Below are positions 57,075-64,000 of a stretch of 64,000 nucleotides of DNA, piece after piece. The translations under genes and the position numbers were made by a program. Every line of letters begins with the position of its first letter. Within the stretch, counting starts at the first letter, position 1. The notes below the pieces were generated by a model. The model worked only from the letters and a program-made list of their open reading frames with translations. It was not told the DNA's origin and did no database searches. Source of the stretch: Azospirillaceae bacterium. Lineage in GTDB: Bacteria > Pseudomonadota > Alphaproteobacteria > Azospirillales > Azospirillaceae. The stretch spans positions 61,867-125,866 of the forward strand of contig DASQNC010000047.1 of assembly GCA_035645145.1 (NCBI GenBank). The letters run 5' to 3'.

Positions 57075-58012
57075 CGCTCGATGATTTCCACCCCTTCCGG
57101 CAAGCCATCGCGATCGATGGAGATGGCGTAGTCGGCGAAGCTGCGGGCGGGCGGCGCATTGTCCAGCGCCTCGGCACCCGGCGGATGCCGTTCGCCATGG
57201 TGGACCCGCCACGTCTTGACGCGGTCGAACAGATCCTGGGCACGGGCGTTGCCCAGGGCCGAGGCGTGGCGGAACACGATCAGCTTGCGCGTGGACATTT
57301 CGCCCCTGGCCGCGGCCCGGTCGTGCTCGAACATGTTCCCCAGCGCGTCGAACAGCAGGTCGAGGTCCCCGGTCGAAAAGCCGGTGCCCTTGGCCGGATG
57401 CGACGCCAGCGGGGCCGAAACGAAGCCGTGCGCGCGATAGAGGCCGTAGGGGACGATGTACTTGCGGCCCATGGTGCGCCCGCCCTTGGCCTCGGCGTCG
57501 GCCTCGGTGGTGGCGGCCAGGCGGGTGATGGACACCTCCAGCGGCAGCACGGGATCGATCGAGCGGGCGAAGGCGATCTGGACCGGCCCGCGCACCTGGC
57601 CGGCGTTGACGCCGGTGGACATGACCGCCCCGAAGGTCCGGACATCGTAGAAGTTGGCGCACATCCAGCGGGTCAGGGCGCGGGCCTTGTCCGCGTCCTT
57701 CGGCCCCGCCTTCATGTCCTTGGCGTCCGTGACCTCCGGCATCACCGCGGCCCAGGCCCGCTTGTGCTCGTTGTTCAGGGTGGCGCCTTCGCGCATGTAG
57801 ATCTCGAACCCGGCGTCCTCGCCGCGGGCCATGGCGACGTAGTTGCGGATCTTGCGCTTCAGGCAGACGTCCGACACCAGCCCCTGGTTCGTCTCGGGGT
57901 CCAACCGCGGCATGTTGCCGGCGTCCGGGTCCCCGTTGGGATTGCCGTTGGTCACATCGAAGTACAGCACGAATTCGTGCCGGTGCTGCAACGGGGCGGC
58001 CTCAGTCGACAT
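57071..58012 (-). CDS. cas7: type I-C Cascade backbone subunit Cas7 (Csd2)
   Basis: 313 aa. Csd2 features: FVLYFDVTNGNPNGDPDAGNMPRLD, GLVSDVCLKRKIRNYVA, ARALTRWMCANFYDVRTFGAVMSTG, AGQVRGPVQIAFARSIDPVLPLEVSITR, MGRKYIVPYGLYRAHGF. Several copies coat the crRNA spacer. ATG 58012 has GGAAGGGA upstream and overlaps cas8c by 11 bp; an ATG at 58036 is less likely. Confidence 0.96.
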   Translation of the reverse strand: MSTEAAPLQHRHEFVLYFDVTNGNPNGDPDAGNMPRLDPETNQGLVSDVCLKRKIRNYVAMARGEDAGFEIYMREGATLNNEHKRAWAAVMPEVTDAKDMKAGPKDADKARALTRWMCANFYDVRTFGAVMSTGVNAGQVRGPVQIAFARSIDPVLPLEVSITRLAATTEADAEAKGGRTMGRKYIVPYGLYRAHGFVSAPLASHPAKGTGFSTGDLDLLFDALGNMFEHDRAAARGEMSTRKLIVFRHASALGNARAQDLFDRVKTWRVHHGERHPPGAEALDNAPPARSFADYAISIDRDGLPEGVEIIER

Positions 58013-58355
58013 CGCGATTGTTCCCTTCCTGATCAACCTCGTCCGCCTCGGGGCGGCCGGCGAATTGCGCCTTGCGCTGGTGGTAGTAGCCGATGGCGAA
58101 ACGGCCCTGCGCTTCGAGCCGCAGCGACCGCGGCAGCTCGGGCGGCAGCCGGTTGGCGATCTCCTCGATCTCGCGCTCGACCCACAGGCCTTTGCCCTCC
58201 TTGCGCAGCTTGCCGAGATGGCTCTGCGCGTTGCGGATCAGCACCGGGAAGACCCCCGCCGGCGTGGCCGAGGCGGCGCCGAAGTAGCGGTCCCGGATGG
58301 TGGCGTTGACCTTGCCGATGGCCAGCCGCTGCGCGGTCTCCAGCGCCGCGAACAT
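58002..58355 (-). CDS. cas11: candidate Cas11c small subunit from an internal start in cas8c
   Basis: In-frame ATG at 58355 would give a 117-aa helical protein beginning MFAALETAQRLAIGKVNATI and ending with the Cas8c C-terminus. Type I-C systems are known to make Cas11 by internal translation of cas8c, with about this length and boundary. Upstream GGGCGG is only a weak RBS-like run, so the exact start is an inference. Confidence 0.55.
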   Translation of the reverse strand: MFAALETAQRLAIGKVNATIRDRYFGAASATPAGVFPVLIRNAQSHLGKLRKEGKGLWVEREIEEIANRLPPELPRSLRLEAQGRFAIGYYHQRKAQFAGRPEADEVDQEGNNRDVD

Positions 58356-59795
58356 CCGCCCGAGCTGGTAGGCCGGGTTCGTGTTCTCCCTGTCGAGGCT
58401 CACGGGTACGGGCTCCTTCTCAAATCCCAATCGGTGGTCGCGCGCCAGCACCGCGCGGATCGCCGCCGCGTGCCAGCCGGTGCCGGGGTCGTCGCCGGCG
58501 CGAAGCCGGATGATCGCGGCGGTCAGCAGGGTGCGGGGATAGCGCCCGCCGCCCAGCACGGCGCGCATCAGTTCCCCCGCCAACAGCGGCGGGATGTTCT
58601 CGAACTTCTCCTGAAGTGCCGTGGTCTTGACCAGCAGACGCCAGATGCTCGGCACCGGACCGCGCCAGGGCACCGGATTGATCGCCACATCGTCGGCATG
58701 CGCGCGCAGCCGGGCGGCGAAGGTCTCGAACTCGTCCGACAGCCAATAGCGGACCGACAGGCGGGCGGCATTCGGTGCCAAGCCCAGGACGTGGAAGCGC
58801 GTTCCCGGCATCAGCTTCGGATGCACCGTCTGCGCGCGTCCTTCCGCGACGGCCTCCAGGGCATCCCGCAGCTTCGCCGCCTCGCCCGGGTCGTCGTCCA
58901 CGTCCGCGCGCGGGGCGGGATCGAGCCACAGCCCCACCATTTCCTCGGCCGCAGCGGCGGCGGCCTCGTCCACGGACTCGGACGTGTCGGCCCAGAACAC
59001 GACCGTGGCATCGCCGATCGGACGGCGCAGGCGGTTCGGGCCGTCACGGGTCAGCAGACGGTTCAGGGCCGCGCCGTAGCGGAAAGCCGCCGCCTCCGAC
59101 GTCGGTGCGTTCGCCCCCTGCTCCTTGCCGTAGGACGTGAAAGCATCGAGGTTGAACGAGACCAGCGCCGCCCCCGACGACTGCGCGCCCTCCACGCCCT
59201 TGATGGTCGGATGGAGCCGCTGTGGAACGGCCCTCGTCCCCGTAACCAAACACAAGCTCGTGGCGCCCGTGGTCTCGGAGGGCCGCTCCACGAGCCGGCG
59301 CGCGGCCGGTCGTTCGTGGATGAAACCCAGTTCGCCGTCCAGCCGGAAGACGATGTTCGCGTCCAGCATCTCGGGATTGAACGGCGGCGCGTCGAAGCGC
59401 TCAGGTTCCCACGCTTCCAGGAAGCGCCGGAACGCGACGAGGCCCGGATCCGCATCGTCGCCGACCAGTTCCAGGTTCGCGGCCTTGAACGCAGCCTGCT
59501 CGGCGGCCGTCCGGCGACCGTCGCCCGCGGTGCGGCCGAGCACATATGAACTCTTGTCCCACAGCCGATTGGGCAGGATCGCCACGGTCCGCTTCACCGC
59601 GGCGGGCACCTCCAAGACGCGTGGCAGCAGCTTCCGCCCATTCGGCTGCCGCAGGTCCAGGACATCGACGACTGCGCCATCGGGGGACAGGACGATCGCG
59701 AACCCGATCTTCTCCCGGGAATAGCCGGGCGCTTCGGCTTCGCCCCGTGCCGCCATCCGGTCGTAATAGCGGTTCAGCGCCTGCAACACGCTCAT
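58002..59795 (-). CDS. cas8c: type I-C Cascade large subunit Cas8c (Csd1)
   Basis: 597 aa. Starts LQALNRYYDRMAARGEAEAPGYS, then KIGFAIVLSPDG, LPNRLWDKSSYVLGRT and VSFNLDAFTSYGKEQGANAPTS. The C-terminal NPAYQLGRMFAALETAQRLAIG block is typical of Csd1. It recognises PAM and recruits Cas3. ATG 59795 overlaps the cas5 stop by 4 bp. The C-terminal ~117 residues probably also appear as a separate Cas11 subunit (see next entry). Confidence 0.96.
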   Translation of the reverse strand: MSVLQALNRYYDRMAARGEAEAPGYSREKIGFAIVLSPDGAVVDVLDLRQPNGRKLLPRVLEVPAAVKRTVAILPNRLWDKSSYVLGRTAGDGRRTAAEQAAFKAANLELVGDDADPGLVAFRRFLEAWEPERFDAPPFNPEMLDANIVFRLDGELGFIHERPAARRLVERPSETTGATSLCLVTGTRAVPQRLHPTIKGVEGAQSSGAALVSFNLDAFTSYGKEQGANAPTSEAAAFRYGAALNRLLTRDGPNRLRRPIGDATVVFWADTSESVDEAAAAAAEEMVGLWLDPAPRADVDDDPGEAAKLRDALEAVAEGRAQTVHPKLMPGTRFHVLGLAPNAARLSVRYWLSDEFETFAARLRAHADDVAINPVPWRGPVPSIWRLLVKTTALQEKFENIPPLLAGELMRAVLGGGRYPRTLLTAAIIRLRAGDDPGTGWHAAAIRAVLARDHRLGFEKEPVPVSLDRENTNPAYQLGRMFAALETAQRLAIGKVNATIRDRYFGAASATPAGVFPVLIRNAQSHLGKLRKEGKGLWVEREIEEIANRLPPELPRSLRLEAQGRFAIGYYHQRKAQFAGRPEADEVDQEGNNRDVD

Positions 59796-60469
59796 TGCGC
59801 GGTGCCTTCCGCCAGACAGCGAGCGACGTCGAGCACGCCGTCCGTCAACCGCGCGCGGAAAAAGCGGGAGGTCGCACCGTTGGTAAAGTCGATGTCGTGC
59901 AGCATCCAGCCCAGGTCACGGCCGCCCTGGTCGGCCGGCAACATGCTTTCGGGAAGGGGCGCGCCGGGCGGGATCAGGGCGAATTCGGCCGGGAATTCCC
60001 GCGTACCCAAGCACGGGCGGTGAAAGCACTGCCCGGCTTCGGCGCGGCGGTTGAACATGGACAGATGCTTGGCCGGCGTGTCGTCGTTGCCCGCCTTGGC
60101 CGTCATTTCGAAATGGGCTTCGATTACGTAGGCCACATCCACAAGCAGGGTTGCCGCGCGCTGCTGGCGGTTGTCCTCGACGACGAGACCAAGCCCCTCC
60201 GTCGTGCCCGCCCGCATGGCGCGCTCGGCGTTCACGGCGCTCGCCTTGGCGCCCACCTCGTTGCGGCGGAAGGATTGGAACCGGATCGGCTTCAGCACAT
60301 GGATCCGGTCAACCACCCAAGCGATGGCCGGCTTCCAGTGGATGGCCTCCAGGATTCCGCGCGCCGCGGACGGCGTCATCACGTCATAGGAGACGCGCTC
60401 GACCTTCATCTCCGGGCGCGTGAAACACGCCCGCTCGCCCCATACGTGAAGCCGCACGCCGTAAGTCAT
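59792..60469 (-). CDS. cas5c: type I-C Cas5 (Cas5d/Cas5c) pre-crRNA endoribonuclease
   Basis: 225 aa. YGVRLHVWGERACFTRPEMKVERVSYDVMTPSAARGILEAIHWKP is the canonical Cas5d N-terminus. Further blocks are RFQSFRRNEVG, YVIEAHFEMT, KHLSMFNRRAEAGQCFHRPCLGTREF and WMLHDIDF. In I-C systems Cas5 itself cuts the repeat hairpin; no cas6 is present, consistent with that. ATGA overlap with cas8c. The 79-bp gap to cas3 is the only substantial break in the operon. Confidence 0.95.
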   Translation of the reverse strand: MTYGVRLHVWGERACFTRPEMKVERVSYDVMTPSAARGILEAIHWKPAIAWVVDRIHVLKPIRFQSFRRNEVGAKASAVNAERAMRAGTTEGLGLVVEDNRQQRAATLLVDVAYVIEAHFEMTAKAGNDDTPAKHLSMFNRRAEAGQCFHRPCLGTREFPAEFALIPPGAPLPESMLPADQGGRDLGWMLHDIDFTNGATSRFFRARLTDGVLDVARCLAEGTAQ

Positions 60470-60548
60470 GTGCCCCTCTCGATTTCAACCGAAAGAAGCA
60501 TTTGGCAGCTCAAGACACAAGGGATGATCTACAACCCCACAAGATCAT

Positions 60549-62858
60549 CTACCAAACGTTCGCCTCTGCGTTCCGGTACTCCGGCTGCTGGAGGTCCAGC
60601 CCCGTCTCTGGCCGGTAGAGTGCGAGGTCATCGAACCGGAGGAGTGCCGGGCCGAGGGCATGGTGCACAGGCCGGAGCACGCCCTTGGCAAGCCACGCCT
60701 GCCTGGCTTCCCGCGGTATGGACACCGTGTACTGCTGGAGTTGCCGGAGGTCGGTGGCGCGTGGCCGGTCCATGCCGGCGATCCGGTTCAGCAACGCATC
60801 GGTTTCGTCGTCATCTGGATGGGAGCGCCAGGGAACGACCACCGGCTCCATGGCATCCTCGATCATACGGAAGGCGCGGGCAATCGACTCGAACTCGAAG
60901 GTGCCGTCCTTCGCACGCTCGCGGATTGCCCGCAGAATCGGCCAAGTCTGCCCGTCCAGGCGGGCCACATCGAAGGCGTCCTCGCCCTTTTGCCAGTAGA
61001 GTTCGGTGAAGTAGTCCCTGATCGCATCAAGCGTCAGTGGATCGGAGTGCTTGCGCAGGGCTCCGCGCGCGGCCTGCCAGAATGCCTCCAGTGACTTCGG
61101 CGGCTTGGCCTCGGCGGGGGTGAACACCACCGCTCGGCCGAAGTTGGGCAACAGCTCGCCCTCACGGTTGCAGCGGCCGGCCGCCTGGGCGATCGAGTCC
61201 AGTCCCGCCGCCGCCCGCCAGACTTCGGGGAAGCTGATATCGACTCCGGCCTCGATCAGCGATGTGGCAACCAGACGGACCGGCTGCTTGTCCTTGAGCC
61301 GGGTGCGCAGGTCCGCCAGTACGGCGCGGCGGTGGCGGGGGCACATCAGGGTGCTGAGGTGCGCCGCCCCCTCCTGGTCCCGGATGGCATCGAATAAGGT
61401 CCGGGCATGGGCGCGGCTGTTGACGATGCAGAGCATCTGCGGCTGCTCGGCGAAACGACGGACGATGACCGCATCCGCGACGGGCTCGCCCTGGGGCTCG
61501 ACCTCCACCCGTTTCAGGTCCGCGTAGAGCTGACGCGCCCGAGGCGCGAGTTCGCGGTCGTCGTCGATCTTGAAGCCGCCGTTCTTGAAGCCATCCTTCT
61601 CGCGCAGCGCCGGCTGGGTCGCCGTGCACAGGACGATGCTTGTCCGGTAATTGCGCTGCAACTCGTCCGCCACGGCCATGCAAGGCCGCAGCAGGTGCAG
61701 AGGAAGGGTTTGGACCTCGTCCAGCACCACGACGCTTTGGGCGATGTTGTGCAGCTTGCGGCAAGTGGACGGGCGGTTGGCGAACAGGCTCTCGAAGAAC
61801 TGGACCGCGGTCGTGACCACGATGGGCACGTCCCAGTTCTCGGCTGCGCGGCGCAACTTCCGGAGGCCGCCCGGCCCCTCGTCGTCGGCCTCGACCGCGC
61901 GAACCCCGCGCTCCCAGTCGAAGCTGGCGTGGTGCTCGAGGATGTCGTCGTTTGTCCCCAGCACCTTCCGGAACACGTCGGCGGTCTGTTCGATGACCGA
62001 GGTGAAGGGGATAACGTAGATCACCCGCCGAAGCCCGTGCCGGACCGCATGCTCCAAGGCGAAGCTCAGCGAGGTCAGCGTCTTGCCCCCACCGGTCGGG
62101 ACGGTGAGCGTGAACAGGCCTGGATCGAGCGCCGCCTTGCCGACGGCATGGTCGAGTATTTCGTTGCGCAGCGTATGAAGGGGCGTCCGCGCAGCACTTC
62201 GGACCTTTGCCATTTCGGCCGCCAGTCGATCCCGGAGAACCGCGAGGTCCGTATGCCCGCCCCGGTCGGGCGAGCGCCCTTCCACCTCGGCGTAGAACCG
62301 TTCGGTCTCCAGGAAATCGGCGTCCACCAGGCACGAAAACAACATGCGCGTGAGGAATGCCGTGGTGAATCCCGGGATGGAACTGGGTCTGCCGCTGAGT
62401 GACGGCACAAGTGCCCGTGCCGGCGGCAGCGGTCCGATCAGATCCCGCCAACCGTCGTAGGGGGCCAGAGCCTTCCCCAGCCGCGCCTCAAGGCTGGGAA
62501 AGTCGGCGAGCCCTGCGTGATGCCCGGCAACCACATAAGCCAGCATTCGTCCCAAGGGTTTGGGATAGGCCGCCTCGGCCTCCCGAGCGCCAGCGGTCGA
62601 ATGATCCGGTCCATGGGCGGGTGCATCGGGCTTCCCGGTCGCGCCGATATAATCCTGAAAGGGAAGTGAGCATTTACCAATGTCGTGGAGCAGACCGGCG
62701 ACACGGGCCAATGCCTCCCATCCGAACGAAGCCGCAAAATGCCCGGCCAAGGACGCGACAGCCGAGGAATGATCGGTGAGCGCCTCCCACTCCGTGCGCG
62801 GTCGGTTGGAAACCGAGTGGGCGTAGACAGGCGCCTGGGCACGTGGCGTGTCGGACAT
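60549..62858 (-). CDS. cas3: CRISPR-associated helicase-nuclease Cas3
   Basis: 769 aa, HD nuclease plus SF2 helicase. HD domain: His30 (LTDHSSAVASLAGHF), then GLLHDIGKC with H58-D59. Helicase: TVPTGGGKTLTSLSFALEHA (Walker A), VVLDEVQTLPLHLL (DEVQ box), CTATQPALRE (motif III-like), SLIEAGVDISFPEVWRAA and DSIAQAAGRCNREG (motif VI). It is recruited by Cascade to unwind and degrade target DNA. ATG 62858 has GGAG about 7 nt upstream (CTGGAGCATC); 22 in-frame codons upstream are not family-like. First gene of the cas operon. Confidence 0.96.
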   Translation of the reverse strand: MSDTPRAQAPVYAHSVSNRPRTEWEALTDHSSAVASLAGHFAASFGWEALARVAGLLHDIGKCSLPFQDYIGATGKPDAPAHGPDHSTAGAREAEAAYPKPLGRMLAYVVAGHHAGLADFPSLEARLGKALAPYDGWRDLIGPLPPARALVPSLSGRPSSIPGFTTAFLTRMLFSCLVDADFLETERFYAEVEGRSPDRGGHTDLAVLRDRLAAEMAKVRSAARTPLHTLRNEILDHAVGKAALDPGLFTLTVPTGGGKTLTSLSFALEHAVRHGLRRVIYVIPFTSVIEQTADVFRKVLGTNDDILEHHASFDWERGVRAVEADDEGPGGLRKLRRAAENWDVPIVVTTAVQFFESLFANRPSTCRKLHNIAQSVVVLDEVQTLPLHLLRPCMAVADELQRNYRTSIVLCTATQPALREKDGFKNGGFKIDDDRELAPRARQLYADLKRVEVEPQGEPVADAVIVRRFAEQPQMLCIVNSRAHARTLFDAIRDQEGAAHLSTLMCPRHRRAVLADLRTRLKDKQPVRLVATSLIEAGVDISFPEVWRAAAGLDSIAQAAGRCNREGELLPNFGRAVVFTPAEAKPPKSLEAFWQAARGALRKHSDPLTLDAIRDYFTELYWQKGEDAFDVARLDGQTWPILRAIRERAKDGTFEFESIARAFRMIEDAMEPVVVPWRSHPDDDETDALLNRIAGMDRPRATDLRQLQQYTVSIPREARQAWLAKGVLRPVHHALGPALLRFDDLALYRPETGLDLQQPEYRNAEANVW

Positions 62859-62905
62859 GATGCTCCAGTCGGGAGTTCCGGCTGATGGACGGCATGGGCG
62901 AAGTT

Positions 62906-62936
62906 GTTTCAGCCCACGCCCCACAGAAGGTTACCC
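62906..62936 (-). repeat. degenerate CRISPR-repeat-like element upstream of cas3
   Basis: GTTTCAGCCCACGCCCC at 62906-62922 matches the first 17 positions of the array repeats at 14 positions; overall 19 of 31 match and the hairpin arm is lost. It has the same orientation as the arrays, lies 48-78 bp before the cas3 start and about 95 bp from array 3. On the minus strand the sequence that would act as its spacer runs into the cas3 ribosome-binding site. Confidence 0.45.
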
Positions 62937-63031
62937 TAATAGGTTGCACGTTCCGACACTCGTTACCAACAATCCCTGAACGTCGGCGCAGCCGTGGCGG
63001 TGGCGTACCGGTGGCCATCGGAAGCGGGCCA

Positions 63032-64000
63032 GTTTCAATCCACGCTCCCGCGAGGGAGCGACTAGGCCGGCTTGGGCCCGAACACGATCACGGGCTTGTT
63101 TCAATCCACGCTCCCGCGAGGGAGCGACCCGCGCCCTGGCCTACGTCCGCGACCAGGGCGGCGTTTCGATCCACGCTCCCGCGAGGGAGCGACGCACCGG
63201 CCGGCGATTGCGTCCACGATCTCCCGGTTTCGATCCACGCTCCCGCGAGGGAGCGACCGCCCGATCTCAGGCCGGTGGAGGTCGAGTTATTGGTTTCGAT
63301 CCACGCTCCCGCGAGGGAGCGACGACCGGACACCGCGCAGTGCCACCACCTGCTGCGCGTTTCGATCCACGCTCCCGCGAGGGAGCGACCGTAAGCCTCG
63401 TATCGGTCGGCGGCGTCCTCGTAGTTTCGATCCACGCTCCCGCGAGGGAGCGACCCGGCCTGTCCGGCCCCGGCCGGTGCCTGGATGCCGTTTCGATCCA
63501 CGCTCCCGCGAGGGAGCGACGGGCGACCAGGACGGCGCGCCGGCTGGTCGAAACGTTTCGATCCACGCTCCCGCGAGGGAGCGACCACGGGTCCACATAG
63601 CTGTATCCGGCCCTGCCCGTTTCGATCCACGCTCCCGCGAGGGAGCGACGGAGCAGCCCCGAAATGACGTTCAGCACCGGACCGTTTCGATCCACGCTCC
63701 CGCGAGGGAGCGACAATGTGGATCCATCGACATTTCCGGACCAACACAGTTTCGATCCACGCTCCCGCGAGGGAGCGACGAGATCCGTCGTGCTTGTGTC
63801 CGGTGGTTTCGTTGTTTCGATCCACGCTCCCGCGAGGGAGCGACCAGACCGGGCCAGCGCATCGGCGTGGTCCCGGTGTTTCGATCCACGCTCCCGCGAG
63901 GGAGCGACACGAGGTTGAGCGTGTCCTTGCCGACCTGCGAGATGTTTCGATCCACGCTCCCGCGAGGGAGCGACTTTGTTTTGTCCGGACCGGACGGGCG
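63032..64000 (-). CRISPR. CRISPR array 3 (type I-C repeats), at least 15 repeats, continues past the window
   Basis: 31-bp repeats, on this strand GTTTCGATCC-ACGCTCCCGC-GAGGGAGCGAC, start at 63032, 63098, 63163, 63227, 63293, 63359, 63424, 63490, 63555, 63619, 63684, 63749, 63814, 63878 and 63944. The two lowest-coordinate copies read GTTTCAATCC, the array 1 form. All have CCCGCGAGGG, where arrays 1 and 2 have CCCGTGAGGG. Spacers are 33-35 bp; the last is cut by the window. Same orientation as the other arrays, so its leader should lie beyond 64000 and transcription runs toward cas3. Confidence 0.98.

Noticed and set aside
62859..63031. CreTA-type toxin gene beside cas3
   Set aside because: Only a repeat-like element is visible; I found no short toxin-like frame with an RBS in this gap.

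Overview
The window is GC-rich DNA from an alphaproteobacterium, most likely a Rhodospirillales/Azospirillum-type soil or plant-associated heterotroph. This is inferred from codon usage, the many two-component sensors, a biliverdin phytochrome with its heme oxygenase, and many ABC/TRAP sugar importers. I see no rRNA, tRNA, transposase or phage structural gene.

Layout. 1-5.7 kb: a very large HAMP-repeat hybrid histidine kinase (its 3' end runs off the window), a small receiver protein and a PAS protein. 5.7-11.2 kb: a CUT1 ABC sugar importer with a GH63/MGH1-like glycosidase. 11.7-14.6 kb: a secreted protein of about 950 aa, most of it Gly/Ala/Ser repeats. 15-17.7 kb: small stress or regulatory genes (helix-hairpin-helix protein, CheY-like protein, CBS protein, DUF2267). 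17.7-21.4 kb: divergent trehalohydrolase (treZ) and GH13 alpha-glucosidase. 21.5-29.6 kb: a sugar-acid module (DUF72, FAH-fold dehydratase, KDPG aldolase, KDG kinase, TRAP transporter, mandelate-racemase-family dehydratase). 29.7-32.6 kb: LysR regulator, isochorismatase-like hydrolase and AzlCD exporter. 32.6-45.6 kb: a galactose/arabinose-type catabolic locus. It has a ribose/galactofuranose-class ABC importer, mutarotase, IlvD/Edd dehydratase, LacI regulator, SMP-30 lactonase, SDR dehydrogenase, KDGal kinase and KDPGal aldolase, which together are the steps of an oxidative De Ley-Doudoroff route.

45.6-64 kb is a type I-C CRISPR-Cas region. A complete cas3-cas5-cas8c-cas7-cas4-cas1-cas2 operon lies on the minus strand. 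Three arrays, all oriented the same way, carry three slightly different versions of one repeat. Array 1 (14 repeats) and array 2 (9 repeats) have clearly homologous leaders of about 190 bp. Array 3 (at least 15 repeats) lies upstream of cas3 and runs off the window. Between arrays 1 and 2 sits a red-light sensing operon (heme oxygenase, bacteriophytochrome, response regulator, hybrid kinase) plus a chemoreceptor. A degenerate repeat-like element lies just upstream of the cas3 start, and an internal start in cas8c probably makes the Cas11 small subunit.

The most unusual items are the duplicated leader/array enclosing the phytochrome module, the repeat-like element at cas3, the giant glycine-rich secreted protein, and very stable hairpins between the binding-protein and transporter genes of both ABC operons.
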